DNA of 64,000 nucleotides, taken from positions 5,025,001 through 5,089,000 of the forward strand of contig NC_083507.1 in the NCBI RefSeq assembly GCF_032362555.1, written 5' to 3'. The translations under genes were made by a program, and so were the position numbers. The notes under the pieces were generated by a model, which saw only the letters and a program-made list of their open reading frames with translations, searched no databases and had not been told where the DNA came from. The stretch's first letter is position 1; the number at the start of each line of letters is the position of its first letter. Shown piece after piece: positions 13,953-26,583 of this stretch. This stretch comes from Amyelois transitella. Taxonomy: Eukaryota > Arthropoda > Insecta > Lepidoptera > Pyralidae.

Positions 13953-14020
13953 ATTAATTGGTATATACGATTATATGCCAACATACCCAACTGCATGATC
14001 GTACCTATATACCAATTAAT
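13953..14020. repeat. Inverted repeat with 15-bp perfect arms
   Basis: Left arm ATTAATTGGTATATA at 13953-13967, right arm TATATACCAATTAAT at 14006-14020, loop 38 bp. The short length and AT content suggest a MITE remnant, but no target duplication was identified. Confidence 0.45.
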
Positions 14021-15960
14021 GTCAAACAGCGTACAAGAAAGCTTATTAAAGCTCTTTTTTTCCCCGTTCTAACCTTCGGTCATATATTTTTTAAACACAC
14101 ACAGAACTGTGCCAACAATGATGAATGTGAATGAAATCGCTATGAATTATTTATGAAAAAATAAAACGCCTCCATAGGGTTAGACATCACGACAGACAAA
14201 AGGCTGGTACGAATGTATCAAGCACAAGCTTGGCTTAATTTATGGCTAACCTAGTTTACTAAAAATAAAAATAAGGAAGTTAAAACGGTTAAAAGCCCGG
14301 CAACGAAAAATAGTTCAGTCCGAGTTTATATTACAGCACCGAATTGTCCGCCTTAGCCAGATATTACACACGAATTTGAACATCTGCTTACTGCTCGCCG
14401 CCGTGGAAAACTAATCTCGAAATTCTTCCCCGAGGCACAGACTCGCTTATTGTCGCCATCAATCATTCTCGTGGTACAAAGCTGTGAAAAATTACACATT
14501 TAATAATTTCAATTTTTCCACGACAATTTACTCATTTCTATAAGTGGACACTGCGCTCGGCGCTCATATCGTACTTATAATAATGAGATTGTAAATGCTT
14601 TTTTTTAACTTTTAGGAATGATATTAAATTATTCCTCTACTAGAGATAAGAGATGTTACACAAAAATACGGTGAAGTCAATAATATTCGATTATCCACTC
14701 CTAAGTATAATGTTACTGTACAACGAGAGTAAAAAAGACACCTTAGAATTAAATCAAGTTTTAGTGAACCGTTTGGGATTTAATATCATTATGAAACTTC
14801 CTCTTATAGTGTTACTTCGTAAGTTCCGTAGAAGGCCTTTTGTAGGCAAGCTCATAACGTTATGCAAGGCTGGGAAACATTCTGATTAACTTCACAAGCA
14901 TCGCTTTAAACTGAAACTCAAAACGAGCAAACCTGTTTCTGAAACGAAGCTGCAATATTCTCTAACCTAGATTATAACATCTTGAACGAAACCAAATTAC
15001 TACATACTTAAGACTTTTAAACTATTTAAGTCGTTCACAGTCTTGAGGTTGAAAAACATATGGGTCAAAAATTTATAGTTAAAGTACATCATAAAATTTC
15101 TAATCCCATTGTTAAATTCAATCAGGCAAATTATTAAAAAATAAATCTGGTCTGATATTTCATCTTAATCTAATGAGTAAATTTGGCCAGTGTTTTAAAA
15201 GTAACTCCATTTAAATTCGACCAATGAGTTTAAGTAAAACAAAGTGTTGGCAATGCGACGCTCTATCCAAGATTCTGCTAATTGCTTCCCGCTTCCGACA
15301 AAAAACGGCTCCAGCTGTTAATTAAAGACATTTTTGCTCGGTTAATGGCGGCGTTAGCAGTTTCATTATAAAGAACGAGCGTCCATTACATGCGGCACCA
15401 GTCATTTTCTGATAACGTCGTTGAAAATGTAGTTTAAAATATGGTTTTATTTCATTATCCTCATCTAGGATAATGAGTACTTTCGTTATCGAGAGCCTTT
15501 ACCGGGATACGATTGTAGGTGCCCAAAAATATTAATAGAGAAAATCTTCTTAAGTAAATTACCTACCTATATTCCAATTGCTAGACAATCATTACCCGAC
15601 GTTCCGGACGACTTTTGGATCGACTGCTAAGTAACAACCAGCCACATCCACCACCATCTGTACAAAAGATATTGGTACGGAATAGTCTTGAATATTTCTA
15701 TTTTTATAATCTGAATATCTGTAAGCGCTTTAAAGTTGATGCAACAATTAAGAGCAATCAGAAAAAAAGAAAGTAAATAAAGCTAACTTATTGTTTTGTT
15801 ATCGAATTACTATTGCAATAGAAGAAGAAGGGTTACATACCCATATATTTAACAAACTTGGACAAGTTTAATCCGCTGCTGTTACCTGTTAGCAAATCCT
15901 AAATGCTACTGTTTGTAACGTTTTGCGGTTTTGCAGTAACAGAAATGATTAAGTGAAGTA

Positions 15961-15990
15961 CTCTCTGTCAAGAAAGTATCGGGAATGGAT
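15961..15990 (+). repeat. Mariner left terminal inverted repeat
   Basis: CTCTCTGTCAAGAAAGTATC and the following about 10 bases pair with the right end; the first CT is unmatched if TA is taken as the target duplication. Confidence 0.8.
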
Positions 15991-16155
15991 TATTTATTTA
16001 TGGTTCCAAATTCAAATTTTTGTTTTTTTTGTTGTTGTTAGATTGGCACAACTGTTTTCCATTTTGGCGCGGAGTTTGAGTTGCATCTGTTGTTTACATT
16101 AAATACAGTGCTATTTTTAGTTATATCATATCTAGTGTGTATTGCTAATTTCATA

Positions 16156-17229
16156 ATGGATAAAAACATCGAACAAAGAGTTTGTCTTAAATTTTGCATT
16201 GCCAATGGAATATCGTGTTCGGAGTCACTGAAAATGTTACAGAAGGCTTACGGTGAATCGACTTTATCAAAAACTCGTGCTTATGAGTGGTACAAAGCGT
16301 TCAAAAGCGGTCGAGATGTGATGGAAGATTTGCCTCGCTCTGGTAGGCCATCAACGTCTGCAACTGAAGTTAACATCGCAAAAGTGAAGGAAATAGTGAC
16401 TGAAAATCCTCATTCAACTTTGAGAGAGATAGCCACCGAACTTTCTGTATCTCACGAGTCGATCCGTACCATTTTAACTAATAATTTGGGTATGAAACAT
16501 GTTGCCGCTCGGCTAGTCCCAAAAGACCTGAATTTTTTTCAAAAACTCAATCGCATGAGAGTCGCTGAGGACATGCTAGAACGAGTCAATTCCGACCCAA
16601 CATTCATGAAACGCATTGTTACTGGTGACGAGACGTGGGTTTACGAGTTTGACATGCAAACTAGTCAACAAGCTTTGGAGTGGCGCCTTCCAACTGAACC
16701 GAAACCGAAAAAACCACGCCAAAGTCGTTCAAAAGTCAAAGTCATGTTGACTGTTTTCTTTGACTATCGCGGTGTTGTGCACTCGGAATTCTTGCTGGAA
16801 GGTCAAACGGTAAATAAGGAATATTATTTGAGTGTTATGCGGCGTTTAAGAGAGCAAATCCGACGAAAAAGGCCAGATTTGTGGAAAGAAAATTCTTGGA
16901 TTTTGCACCATGATAATGCACCTTCGCACAAGGCCATCATTGTGAACGAATTTTTAACCAAACACTCAACAAATACCATCGAGCAACCACCATATTCACC
17001 AGATATGGCTCCAGCCGACTTTTTTCTTTTTCCTAAACTCAAATTACCACTTCGTGGCACCCGTTTTCAATCGGTAGAAGACATAAAAGAGAATTCGCGG
17101 CGAGAACTGACCTCAATTCCGGAAACAGCGTTTAAAAAATGTTTTGATGATTGGATTATTCGTTGGCGTAAGTGTATCGTTTCTAAAGGAGCATATTTTG
17201 AAGGTGATAAAATAAATTTGGATGAATAA
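16156..17229 (+). CDS. Mariner transposase, 357 aa, DD34D
   Basis: Cut-and-paste transposase acting on its own element ends in the nucleus. The ATG at 16156 (MDKNIEQR) is chosen because mariner proteins start shortly before the first helix-turn-helix and the upstream extension is hydrophobic and unrelated. Seen: N-terminal paired helix-turn-helix region (about 1-115, with the RSGRPSTS linker at 61-68), LVPKDL at 120-125 in the place of the WVPHEL motif, and the catalytic triad D158 (TGDETW), D253 (HHDNAPSH) and D288 (YSPDMAPAD). There are exactly 34 residues between the second and third Asp. The length of 357 aa is typical of the family (about 345-360). No stop, frameshift or lost catalytic residue is seen, so activity is possible. 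Subfamily not determined. Confidence 0.95.
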   Translation: MDKNIEQRVCLKFCIANGISCSESLKMLQKAYGESTLSKTRAYEWYKAFKSGRDVMEDLPRSGRPSTSATEVNIAKVKEIVTENPHSTLREIATELSVSHESIRTILTNNLGMKHVAARLVPKDLNFFQKLNRMRVAEDMLERVNSDPTFMKRIVTGDETWVYEFDMQTSQQALEWRLPTEPKPKKPRQSRSKVKVMLTVFFDYRGVVHSEFLLEGQTVNKEYYLSVMRRLREQIRRKRPDLWKENSWILHHDNAPSHKAIIVNEFLTKHSTNTIEQPPYSPDMAPADFFLFPKLKLPLRGTRFQSVEDIKENSRRELTSIPETAFKKCFDDWIIRWRKCIVSKGAYFEGDKINLDE

Positions 17230-17248
17230 CAAACAGTTTGTGTATTAT

Positions 17249-17278
17249 TGATCTTTTCCTGCTACTTTCTTGACAGAG
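17249..17278 (-). repeat. Mariner right terminal inverted repeat
   Basis: Ends GCTACTTTCTTGACAGAG before TA. Sixteen consecutive bases (CTCTGTCAAGAAAGTA in reverse) match the left end, then partial matching continues for about 12 more. Confidence 0.8.
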
Positions 17279-18306
17279 TAGTATTAATAATTTGTAACAC
17301 TCGTGTTCTATAAATGTAAAAAAAAACTATAAAGCTGAATCTAAACGACGTTATTTATGATAAATAACAATATACACTAACTTTAACATTAACATAACAA
17401 CAAAAGTTGTGATCCATATAATTGTTCAATTGCGATTACAAATTTAACTTTAATGGAGGACAATTTCGTTATGACGTGACCTAGTTTTACCAACTGCTTT
17501 CCAACTCTAATTACTCTATCAGTACTAATCTAAACTATTCCTAATCTCTTTTTAACTATATCAATCAATTACATATGTTTAGAACTAAGGCAGATTTTAA
17601 TACAAACTCTGTTTGATCAGTTTCATTACAATTTAAATCAAAAAAATTCACAATCAAAATCACAATATTTGTTTAACTCCCTATTTCACTTCAACCCTAC
17701 TCCTGTTTTCTTAAAAGTTAGGACATTTTGTATGGTTAACAAAGGATAATAAATTACTTGCTTATATGTAAAGTCCCACACTTTGAATAGGTAAATACTT
17801 CATAATATTTTAGTAAACTTGAATAATAACTTTATCATATGTAGGTATTCACTGTTTCCAAACTTAACTTTCCATCCGAAAACTGCTCTAGTACTTTCAG
17901 TACCTTTACATTTGTCAGCTACAATAACTTAATAATTTACGTACCGTTGAAATGTTTTTAATAATATTTCATTATTCATGGATATGTTTGGGCACAATTG
18001 ATATTTTCGATCATAGTTAATGTAAGATACCAAGTATAATTCATTTCCGAGATAGTATATGCTTAAAGCTTTATTCGAATAAATTTATAGGTAACAATGA
18101 AACAGCAACATTCAGAATAGCTTCTCGAAAATCTGAAGTCGCTAACAGAAGAGGGCTCGCTGACTGGAGTTGAAACGCGTAACAATAAAAGTTGTTGTGG
18201 AACAAAATAAACCGAAACTGCGAGCCGATTCCAAACGTAATGAGCTCGCTCTTTTCACGAAATATTTAGAACATAGACGAGTAATTCTTGTTAGTACATT
18301 TGCTAT

Positions 18307-18566
18307 TGTATTTCAGTACATGTGCCGTGTGGTTCTCGACACCAATACAAAAAAGAATAGGGCCACTCCATATCTTTCCCATGGATGTAGTAAAAGGCGA
18401 CTAAAGGATAGGCTTACAAACTTGGGATTTCTTTTTTTAGGCGATAGGCTAGCAACCTGTCACTATTTGAATTTCAATTCGATCATTAAGCCAAATAACT
18501 GATCAAGATTGTTGGCTTTGTCTACCCCACAAGGGATATAGATGTGAGCATATGTATATATGTATA
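18307..18566 (+). repeat. ATGT-tailed SINE-like repeat with 12-bp target duplication
   Basis: Head GTGCCGTGTGGTTCTCG at 18322, usual middle blocks, end 'gatgtgagcatatgtatatatgtata'. TACATTTGCTAT occurs on both sides (18295-18306 and 18567-18578), so the inserted DNA starts 15 bp before the usual head. That extra piece may be upstream sequence carried by this copy. Confidence 0.88.
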
Positions 18567-18631
18567 TACATTTGCTATCTATAATTTAGTTTCATATTTA
18601 CCTCTACCTTACCTTAATTTGCTTTGAGCGC

Positions 18632-18835
18632 ACAATGTAGGAGGATCTAGGTTCGAATCCCGACCAGGACATATTGAGAAACGAACATTCTCTGATTGAC
18701 ATGAGTCTTATATGGTAACCTTTGTAAGTTCTTTAACATATCGTATATATCTTATAGTATCGTTGGGTTAGTATCTTGTAACAAAAGTCTTGACCTTAAC
18801 TCAACCTGTGTAATAATTCCCTGTGTAAGAGAGCT
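18632..18835 (+). repeat. tRNA-derived SINE, 5'-truncated
   Basis: Keeps a good box B (GGTTCGAATCC near 18651) followed by 'cgaccaggacatattgagaaacgaacattctctgattgac' and the body seen at 7201-7450, including 'gtatcgttgggttagtatcttgtaacaaaagtct'. It lacks the box A head. Confidence 0.75.
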
Positions 18836-20192
18836 AGTGTGTGCGAAGTCATCACGAAATTCTGTGTTTTCCTTATTTTATGATACTATTTCCACGGAGA
18901 TTTTATGCGCTCGATGGGATGTTACCGGAGTGTTTTGTACAAATTGCGGTTCGTGATAGTTCGATTTCACTATCTACATAAGCACTGTCTGTGTCTAGCG
19001 GGAGTGACACATTGCTAAATTATAACACATCTACACAAAAGCCTGTAAAGATATCATTTCTGGTGGTGGTGAATGGTATCATAGTGTTTCTGTATTAGTT
19101 TTAATGTTTATTTAGAAAATACCTCAAACAGACCCTATTCTAGAATCCATAGAAATCGAAGTTATATTAATTTTTATTATCCCGATTTCTATGATATGAA
19201 CGTATTCTCGGCGGCACTTTGTCGGAACCGTCGCTCGGTGTTCAAACTCGAAAGCAAATAAATCCTTTGCATTCTATGACAGTAGATGAGGAAGTCTTCG
19301 TCTTTTTCTAAAAGATCTGCCGCCCAGTCCTGTTCGTAAAGGTACTATTATCGCGGTATGAAAAAAATATATATTTTTAAAATTGAAAAAAATTTAATGT
19401 ATTATCTTATTAAATGTGACTCCAGTGTATGACATAATTTCAAAACAATCGCATTATCCTTCCAAATGGCTCCCTCTCTGCCGCATTCCAGCTTTTTATA
19501 TATTTCTTATTTACATAAAGTTCAAAGTTTACCTTCCCGTAGGTACCCCTGATTCAGCTTACTGTGTTATGTATCTCGCTAAATAGGTACATCGCGGTTA
19601 CTTTATGATTCACGGAACATAAAATGTCTGGATAGTTGCCAAAAAACCATTATTTAAAATAATAAATTGTGATCAATCCACTTTGAAAGAAAAGTTATTT
19701 TAGAAATAAATAATCATTTCAGAGTCCTAATGGATATTTAATTTTTTATTCTTTACCTTTTGTTAATATCTATCCATAAATTGAATAGGGCAGATGGAAC
19801 TTTACAACAAATATGTCATTGTTTGAACGACACCACAATCACACTTTACTTATCTGGATTTTACACAGCAGCATTTGCAAAATATTTGATGTTAAAATTT
19901 CACCTAAGGAATGGCCAAGCGTAATCATGCTGTTTGCGGATCTCGTTTAGATATATCTATATATTAATATTATGTTAAAGAGCTAGTACCGTGTAAGTAT
20001 GTGTGATGTCCTTTTAGGTGCGTAACGCATGAAGGTACAAGAGGAAAGGCGAAGCTCGTCGAGGCGTTTATCTGATGGTCCCTCATCACCTCCCCTCGCT
20101 CCACACCCCTACTCACCTGCGCTAAAATTAGTTCAGCGCTTCATGTCGAATGAACGGTTCGTTAAACTTTTCTCTTAAGAATTTTCCTATCA

Positions 20193-20260
20193 TACATACA
20201 TTACGTCTATATCCCTTGCGTGGTAGACAGAGCCAACAGTCTCGAAAAGTATATGTAAAT
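20193..20260 (-). repeat. ATGT-tailed SINE-like repeat, 3' fragment
   Basis: 'catacatacattacgtctatatcccttgcgtggtagacagagccaacagtctcgaaaag' is the reverse complement of the family's 3' end. Confidence 0.75.
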
Positions 20261-20907
20261 AATACAAATACCTCGAAGTATTTTGAAAATACCCATCCAG
20301 TGTTCATTTCACTTTACACCTCATGGTTGGAGTGACGAGAACACACGTGTCGAAGTTTTAAAGCTTCTTTTTTTTTACTCTGAAGAGTACAATAATGAAG
20401 TATTCATTAAATGTACATATATGCACATTACGACTAGATAGCTTACGTTACCAAAGCTTGGCTCAAACAGCTCTATAAACCGAATGCTCAAAACCTCGGA
20501 TCGGAATATAAACGATAGATTTTATCTTGTAGTCAGAATTTGCAGGAGCACAATCGTGATAGCTAGGCGCTCAGTCGAATATTATAGTCGAATGGCTTTG
20601 AATGCAAACCACGATTGTAGATAATAAAACAAAGGGAGAAGACGACTTTGAAAATCGGTCAGCGTATTTACAGCAAATTGCCGTTGAAATTTTGATGTTA
20701 AAATAGCTTGCGAATTGTTGCTGAGGGTTATGAATCTGGACGTTATAAAGGGGAGCATCACTACATTGTTTATGACAAAGTCGTTCTCCGCATGTCTGTT
20801 TTTATTCATTTATACGGTCTTTGCCACGGATTTCTCACTATTATTTAGACAATTTATACCTGCAGACTTTAAAATAGTAAAAAACTTCCTAAAGATGAAT
20901 CGAAACA

Positions 20908-20962
20908 CTTAGCTCTGTCTAAGTGTTTCGCCGCAAGGGATTAAAACGTGATTAATCCATGT
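20908..20962 (+). repeat. ATGT-tailed SINE-like repeat, 3' fragment
   Basis: 'agctctgtctaagtgtttcgccgcaagggattaaaacgtgattaatccatg' retains gctctgtct, gcaagggat and a relic of the terminal block. Confidence 0.45.
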
Positions 20963-23599
20963 ATTTGTTCATGTCATTTAATACGAAATGATTATAATAT
21001 ATGATAATGATTATAACATATAGCTAATGAACTTCTACTGATTCATAAATTACACTGGTCAACAACATAAAATTATCTGCATCGTCCTCTCCATCACAGC
21101 TTCTGGGAAAGCCAGCGGCTGTTTCTCTACTTTTAAAGATCACTTCTAAAGTTCCACAACGCGACCGCAACCCTTTCAATTTCTAAGTTAATTTTCTGTA
21201 ACGAGATTCTTGTGAAACTTACTTTCGGTACACGGGTCTCGAAATGCTAGTTAAAGTTGTCCCATATTAAATTGTTAACTGACCGAAACGGGAGTAGTAT
21301 GCAATCTTTAAGATTGATTGAATCATCAAAAAAATATTTTGGTAACCTAATAATACTTTACCTGTATTTGAATTCGAAAAGCAGTAAATACTACATACAA
21401 CCTAATCATTTTTTTACTTATTTCAGAGTTGCTGAAAGTATGATAGGTACTACAAGGGAGATTGGGTCTCATCACTGAAAAACAGAACGCCGACAAATCA
21501 CTAAGTTCACTTATAAGCAAGAAATATCTACCAAACATGCTTAGCAACCACAACCAGTAAACAGATCGTGGTAAACAAAAGGTTTCTTAGCCGTGCGGTT
21601 CAAAGGAGTTTTAACAACAAGTGAAATGCATAGGTACTTACAGTAAGTTTTTGAGAAAACCTACCTTTAATTAATATATTTATTAAGCATTAAAACCACC
21701 CAGATCTAAAGTGCATAAATACAAGCTTGATAATAAGAAATGATGACCATTTATTAAATGCAAGGCAAGCTAGCTTGAGGAGCTCGTCTGACAATTACTG
21801 AAGCTGCTAACTAGAGCTGACGCCACGTCACGCCCTCTCGGAACTGCCATTTATAACCAGAAGTGAATAGTCTGCATTCAAAACTTTTAGCTCTGAAAGT
21901 CATATCATAAGAAAACATTACTAAGAATTACAAGTCTAAATTTAACATTTAATAATTCCAAATGTCGGCATGGTCAGAATTAGAGAATATTTTAAATATG
22001 CTTTGATTTCGTGTAAGTGTAAGTGATTTAAAGGAATTTGATAACCAATTGGAAAAGTAGTTATAATGCCTCTGGTTTTCAATATTGATACACCATTTAA
22101 TTACGTGTTACCAAAGTAAACTTTAGAAATTATCCAGTACCTAATTGTTTACTAAGAATTCGTGCCTTATCAACATATCAAATATAGTTGGGTTCCCTAC
22201 CTAAGAATACAAATTTGGGACTTATTTTCAATTATTTTTAATAATCTATCATATCTTTTTTTAAAATAGCATGGTTTTTTGTCCATTGGGCCTGAAATCC
22301 TTATAATGCGTTATTAAATCCGAGTTGGCGTGCTTCACGGTAGGCGGTCAACGGACTGAAATAATATGCTTTATTACTAAACCTGGACCGTGTTTCATCT
22401 GTTATTAACGAAATTAATCTAAATATTGATATAATATATATTGCTCAAAAGTGTATTTCAATTTGTGAAAACATTATAATAACTATATTTAAGAAAAGGT
22501 TCAGCAGACACCAAATACAAATAGCTGAAATTATTAAGCTTAAATATTTCAAAAAAACATTGTGCGTATATTCTTAATACTCGCTGTATTTATCATAATA
22601 ATTACATAGTTTTTATGGGAAACTCGTATTGAGTTTGCAGTTTCGCCTTTTGTATTTATTTTAATGTAAGGATTTAATGGAATTATAATTACCTGCGTCC
22701 TCTCTACAATGTCTCGGGCAGTCAAAATAAGGGAGGCAATAACAATATTAAAAAATTAACCTCGCGAAATCATTTTCAAGTTAAATGAAGCAACACCCTT
22801 ATTGAAGATGGCAATAAAAGTATGAAATTTATAAAACATCTTTCTTCCTTTTATTTGATACAACTAATTGTATTTCCTTCAGGCCAACTGTTGAAAAATC
22901 TACGCCACCGTTATTTGCTACAAGAATTAATATACAAAATCTAATTTCATACAATTTTGAACGTAGAAACGTCAAAGCCGACATTAATTCACGTCAGCTG
23001 TATTATTCAATCCCATTAATATGAAAGGGCGGATTAAATAAAACCAAACCAACAGACGCGAGTTTCTGTCTTGACTTGGCAGTGCGGTCTGGGGCTGCGT
23101 TTACTGGCTGATTTATGCTGACTTTAATATAATTTGAAATATAAATCCCCAAAACATACTAAACTAATTTTTAATTTTAACTGTATATAAATAAATAAAC
23201 ATGACATAAATAAACTTAAGTCAAACGACAAATAAATTAAAACTTACCTTAAGTATGTTATGGCTCACTGAGCAGTCAAGTAGCAACAAATAAAAGTTAA
23301 ATATAACAATAGCTATAACATACCTTAACGACCTTTCCGGAGGAAATTCAATTACGCGAGAATTTTTCAATAAATTGATGTCGTCAAGGAAATTTATGAT
23401 TCGCAGTAGGCCGGGCAAAAATACTTAGTTACTATACTTTTTCTCATACAGCCGATCGAGTGCTTCGTTCAATGTAGTGTATTTTTATCGCTGAATGATG
23501 TGACTCGGCCCCTGGATTACTTATTATTTTAGCAAACACATTTGTGCCTTATAAACGAGTTCCTCACTACTAAGATTTATGTATTAATGTGATTATATT

Positions 23600-23810
23600 T
23601 TTATTGCTTATCCTATATATCCTAGCTGCCCTGCAAACGTTGTTTTGTCGTATATAAAAAAATTAAATAATTTCTAGTTAAAAAAAATGTTGGCTGATTC
23701 TGAGACCAACTCAATATGCTCAATAAATTTCATGAGAATCGGTCAAACTGCGTTGGAGGAGTACGGGAACGAACATTGTGACACGAGAATTTTATATATA
23801 AGATTTTATT
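23600..23810 (+). repeat. Dispersed repeat 'ccctgcaaacgttgtt ... gaatcggtcaa', shorter form
   Basis: Shares 'gcaaacgttgtt(t/c)tg', 'aatttctagtta', 'aaaaaaatgtt', 'gattct(g/c)agacc', and 'tcggt(c/a)aa...gt(t/t)ggaggagtac' with 55935-56165, and lacks the middle hairpin of that copy. Such sequences are common 3' ends of non-LTR elements in Lepidoptera. Confidence 0.65.
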
Positions 23811-24227
23811 TTTACATACCTAAGCCTATTTTCATTTAATTTTTCCGTGACTAACAAGAATTTAGACTAGGTATTATAACTTAGTAGTCAATCCATTAAT
23901 AAAATTCATTAAACTCACAAATTTCAACTATTTTATCTGTTATAAGTAGTATTACGTTCAGCGGAAAGTTTCGTTGCTGAGTGACTATCCATTTAGCTGT
24001 CCAAAAGCCTGCCTGCTAAATGCAGATGGGAAACGAGGGCGCGAAAACGTTTCTGATCTAAATTGGGCTAACGTACTATTAAAAGTGTTGGGCTTAAAAA
24101 TAACCAATAATAACCAATACACATGAATAATAGAGATAGTTGAATTTTTATGATGGAATTATTTACATGTTTGTTAAGAGGTAAGGAAGGAGTAAAAATA
24201 GTTTTCTACACCTACACGTTTATAAAA

Positions 24228-24262
24228 CAACGCATCTCTCTCGAAGGGGTAGGCAGAGACAT
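24228..24262 (-). repeat. ATGT-tailed SINE-like repeat, tiny fragment
   Basis: 'ctctctcgaaggggtaggcagagac' resembles the reversed 'gtctctgcctacccc...' variant seen at 12165-12238. Confidence 0.3.
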
Positions 24263-25861
24263 ATTTAATACTATATTCTGGAAAACGATGTAATCGTCCT
24301 ACTGATACCACTGGTAGCATTGTCTTCTGAAGATAATCTCTGCAATGTTATACCCATTAGAATCCTAATCTCCATGTAGTTTGGTCGCCGGCCAAGTACA
24401 GAGCCGCCGCCTCCGCATTACTTTGCAAAGCAAATGTCGGCACAGATTGTCAACACCAAGCTGATTCCACTTCAAGTTCTTACTTAGCTACCAACTTAGT
24501 AACTTTTTCACAATGTACTCAAACATAAATAAAGACTTGACTTTGACGTTAAATGCGTATTTCGCTTGACCAAAACGGTGTTTCTTGAATACGTATATAA
24601 TACCTATGTACCTACCTACCTATGTAGGCATGTAACCTATATAATATCAAGCTTTTATCACTTACACGCACATAAATTTACAATAGAAGTAAGAAGAGAA
24701 TTCCCAAGTTTTAAGACCTTGATTAACTATAACAATCTATTTGGCATTTACTCTGTTTTTCTTCATTATTGGGATCAACACCCAAGTTTCTTGAATAAGC
24801 TCCAAATTTTCAAATCGTTATCTAAACTATTGGACAGCAACTTAATTATCAATCAGATATGTAATTCATGTATTATTTTTTTCTCCTTTTCCCTGTCAAT
24901 ACTCGTTTTTATGTTCGTTACTTTATTTTCAATCGAAATGTTATGAAAGCGAGTCAAACGTTTTGCTATTTTGCCGTGTCAGTAAGCAAGCAAATGGAAC
25001 TCTTTATCGCGAGCGCGCAGGCTCACACGATACTTCACGATATACTCAAAAAGCATGGAAGCGAAAACTATGTACAATCGATACCACAGAATATATAAAA
25101 GTACTTCACAACGGAAACTACTCTGGCCATACAATGTGCACTCTGCCAACACACGTATAAGTTTAGTATGCTCAAAGATTTTTCTCAAAATGTATTTCGT
25201 TCGTAGGTGTTGATCTCAATGATAGGTATTTTTCTAGTTTTACGAAAAAGGAAAAAAAATAAGGAATGAATCTACTTAAGTGAAGCATGCATTACCCAAA
25301 TTCTTATAACATCCATTTCCAAGTAACAAACAAACTTTTTTCTATCCTATCTCTCCTTGATATCAGTCTATACTTCAGATTATTTCCCTTTGGTCAAATT
25401 TGCACGTGATTCACCACCACTTCATAGTTTTTATATGTAGATATTCATCTTAGTACTCATCTCATCTCACTTTCCATTTTCAATGACAGAATTGTATTCG
25501 GAAACTTTTCCACGCTTACCTTTTTTCTTGATTAATTTATTTGAAAAATTCGATAAAGCATCGCAATAATGAGCTCAAAACTTTTAAACTGACGGAAAAT
25601 TGGAAAACTTTCCACCGGACTGAATTAAAATTTAAATTCCACGCGCTACGTTGTTATATTTCACTTGGGGTGTGCTCGCTCCATTGAGCGAGGTAAAATA
25701 TTAACAAATATTTTCGATTTGTTTGTGACAAATAAAACGCATCTATAAATCAGAAAAATATCGAAACCTTTAAACGACATTAGGGTATCAAGAAAAATGA
25801 GAGGCTAAAAATAGACAAAAGAAAATAAACCGTGGAAGTTTGTACAGCAATAAACACGTAG

Positions 25862-25935
25862 AGATCGGCGCTCGGAGCGGGGCGTGCGGCGGAGTGGCGC
25901 GGCGCGGCTCTCCGACCGGAAAATGAGGTCTGCTG
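25862..25935. promoter_or_regulatory. GC-rich island, promoter-like
   Basis: About 70 bp rich in CpG (core GGGGCGTGCGGCGGAGTGGC) in otherwise AT-rich DNA, followed by a short ATG frame of 17 codons (MRSAAEPK...). No long coding frame or partner splice site was established. It could be a first exon or promoter of the membrane-protein gene downstream, or a conserved element. Confidence 0.25.
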
Positions 25936-26583
25936 CCGAGCCCAAACAGCTTCGATATTTCATTGTCTACTAGCTGAGCTGAATCTTCAACTAAAGGGGA
26001 TTATCATTGTTCTTTTTGTTTTCGTTCCTCTAGAAACTGAACGATAAACTGCCGCTGTATTGAAATTAAGAAAACTTTCGGATACTAATTACCTCGGGTT
26101 TAAAAATAAGATACTTACATGGCGTTATTATACATACACAAACATTAATTGCACGTCACACTATTGAACGACTTAAAATAATAAGAAGGTGCTCAACTAG
26201 GTAAGTACTTACTTTCCCCACTCACAGGACTTCTTTTTCTACTCATGCTGTAAGGATTCCTTACCGCATGACATTCGCAATTCCCTCTTTCCTTATTTAA
26301 AAGGCGAGTTAAGGATTATTACCTTTCGAAATAATCCCTTATTATAATTATGTATGTAGTAGATACATATAAGTATTTATAATATAAAACCATTTTAGGT
26401 TTTGCGCGATCCAATAAATTATAGGTATGTTGTTAATTTTTTATCGTTATGTATTTGGTTTTTTTTTCGATGTTTATTTATATTTGTACCTATTATCATG
26501 TGTGTTTAGTTAAATATGTTAATTGAGTTTCATATTTATGCACACAAGAGAAATTCCTTAAAGTAGCACCTTTCACAATTACT

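Larger units (their letters stand above)
10170..15960. other. Gene-free region between NRF-6-like gene and mariner
   Basis: Apart from the repeat at 10644 and fragments near 12165-12235, this stretch shows no exon I can support. Open frames at 11157-11372, 11612-11860 and 14653-14889 read as random AT-rich translation. No canonical AATAAA was found close behind the NRF-6-like stop; ATTAAA occurs near 10367. Confidence 0.55.
15961..17278 (+). mobile_element. Mariner (Tc1/mariner, DD34D) transposon, apparently intact
   Basis: Element of 1318 bp between TA dinucleotides at 15959-15960 and 17279-17280, the expected mariner target duplication. The terminal inverted repeats are about 28-30 bp: left CTCTCTGTCAAGAAAGTA, right end read in reverse CTCTGTCAAGAAAGTAGCAGG. 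They match well except that the left end carries two extra bases (CT) next to the TA, or the right has lost them. Inside is one uninterrupted transposase frame. It sits in gene-free DNA, consistent with a neutral, fairly recent insertion. Confidence 0.93.
17281..25850. other. Gene-free AT-rich region
   Basis: Only repeats are supported here: copies at 18307, 18632 and 23600 and fragments at 20193, 20910 and 24228. Open frames at 18170-18502, 20150-20335 and 24566-24946 are repeat-derived or random. Confidence 0.5.

Noticed and set aside
18170-18502. 110-residue open frame
   Set aside because: Mostly the ATGT-tailed repeat translated; the 53967-54287 minus-strand frame is the same repeat.
24566-24946. 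126-residue open frame
   Set aside because: Low-complexity AT-rich translation, no splice partner, no domain.
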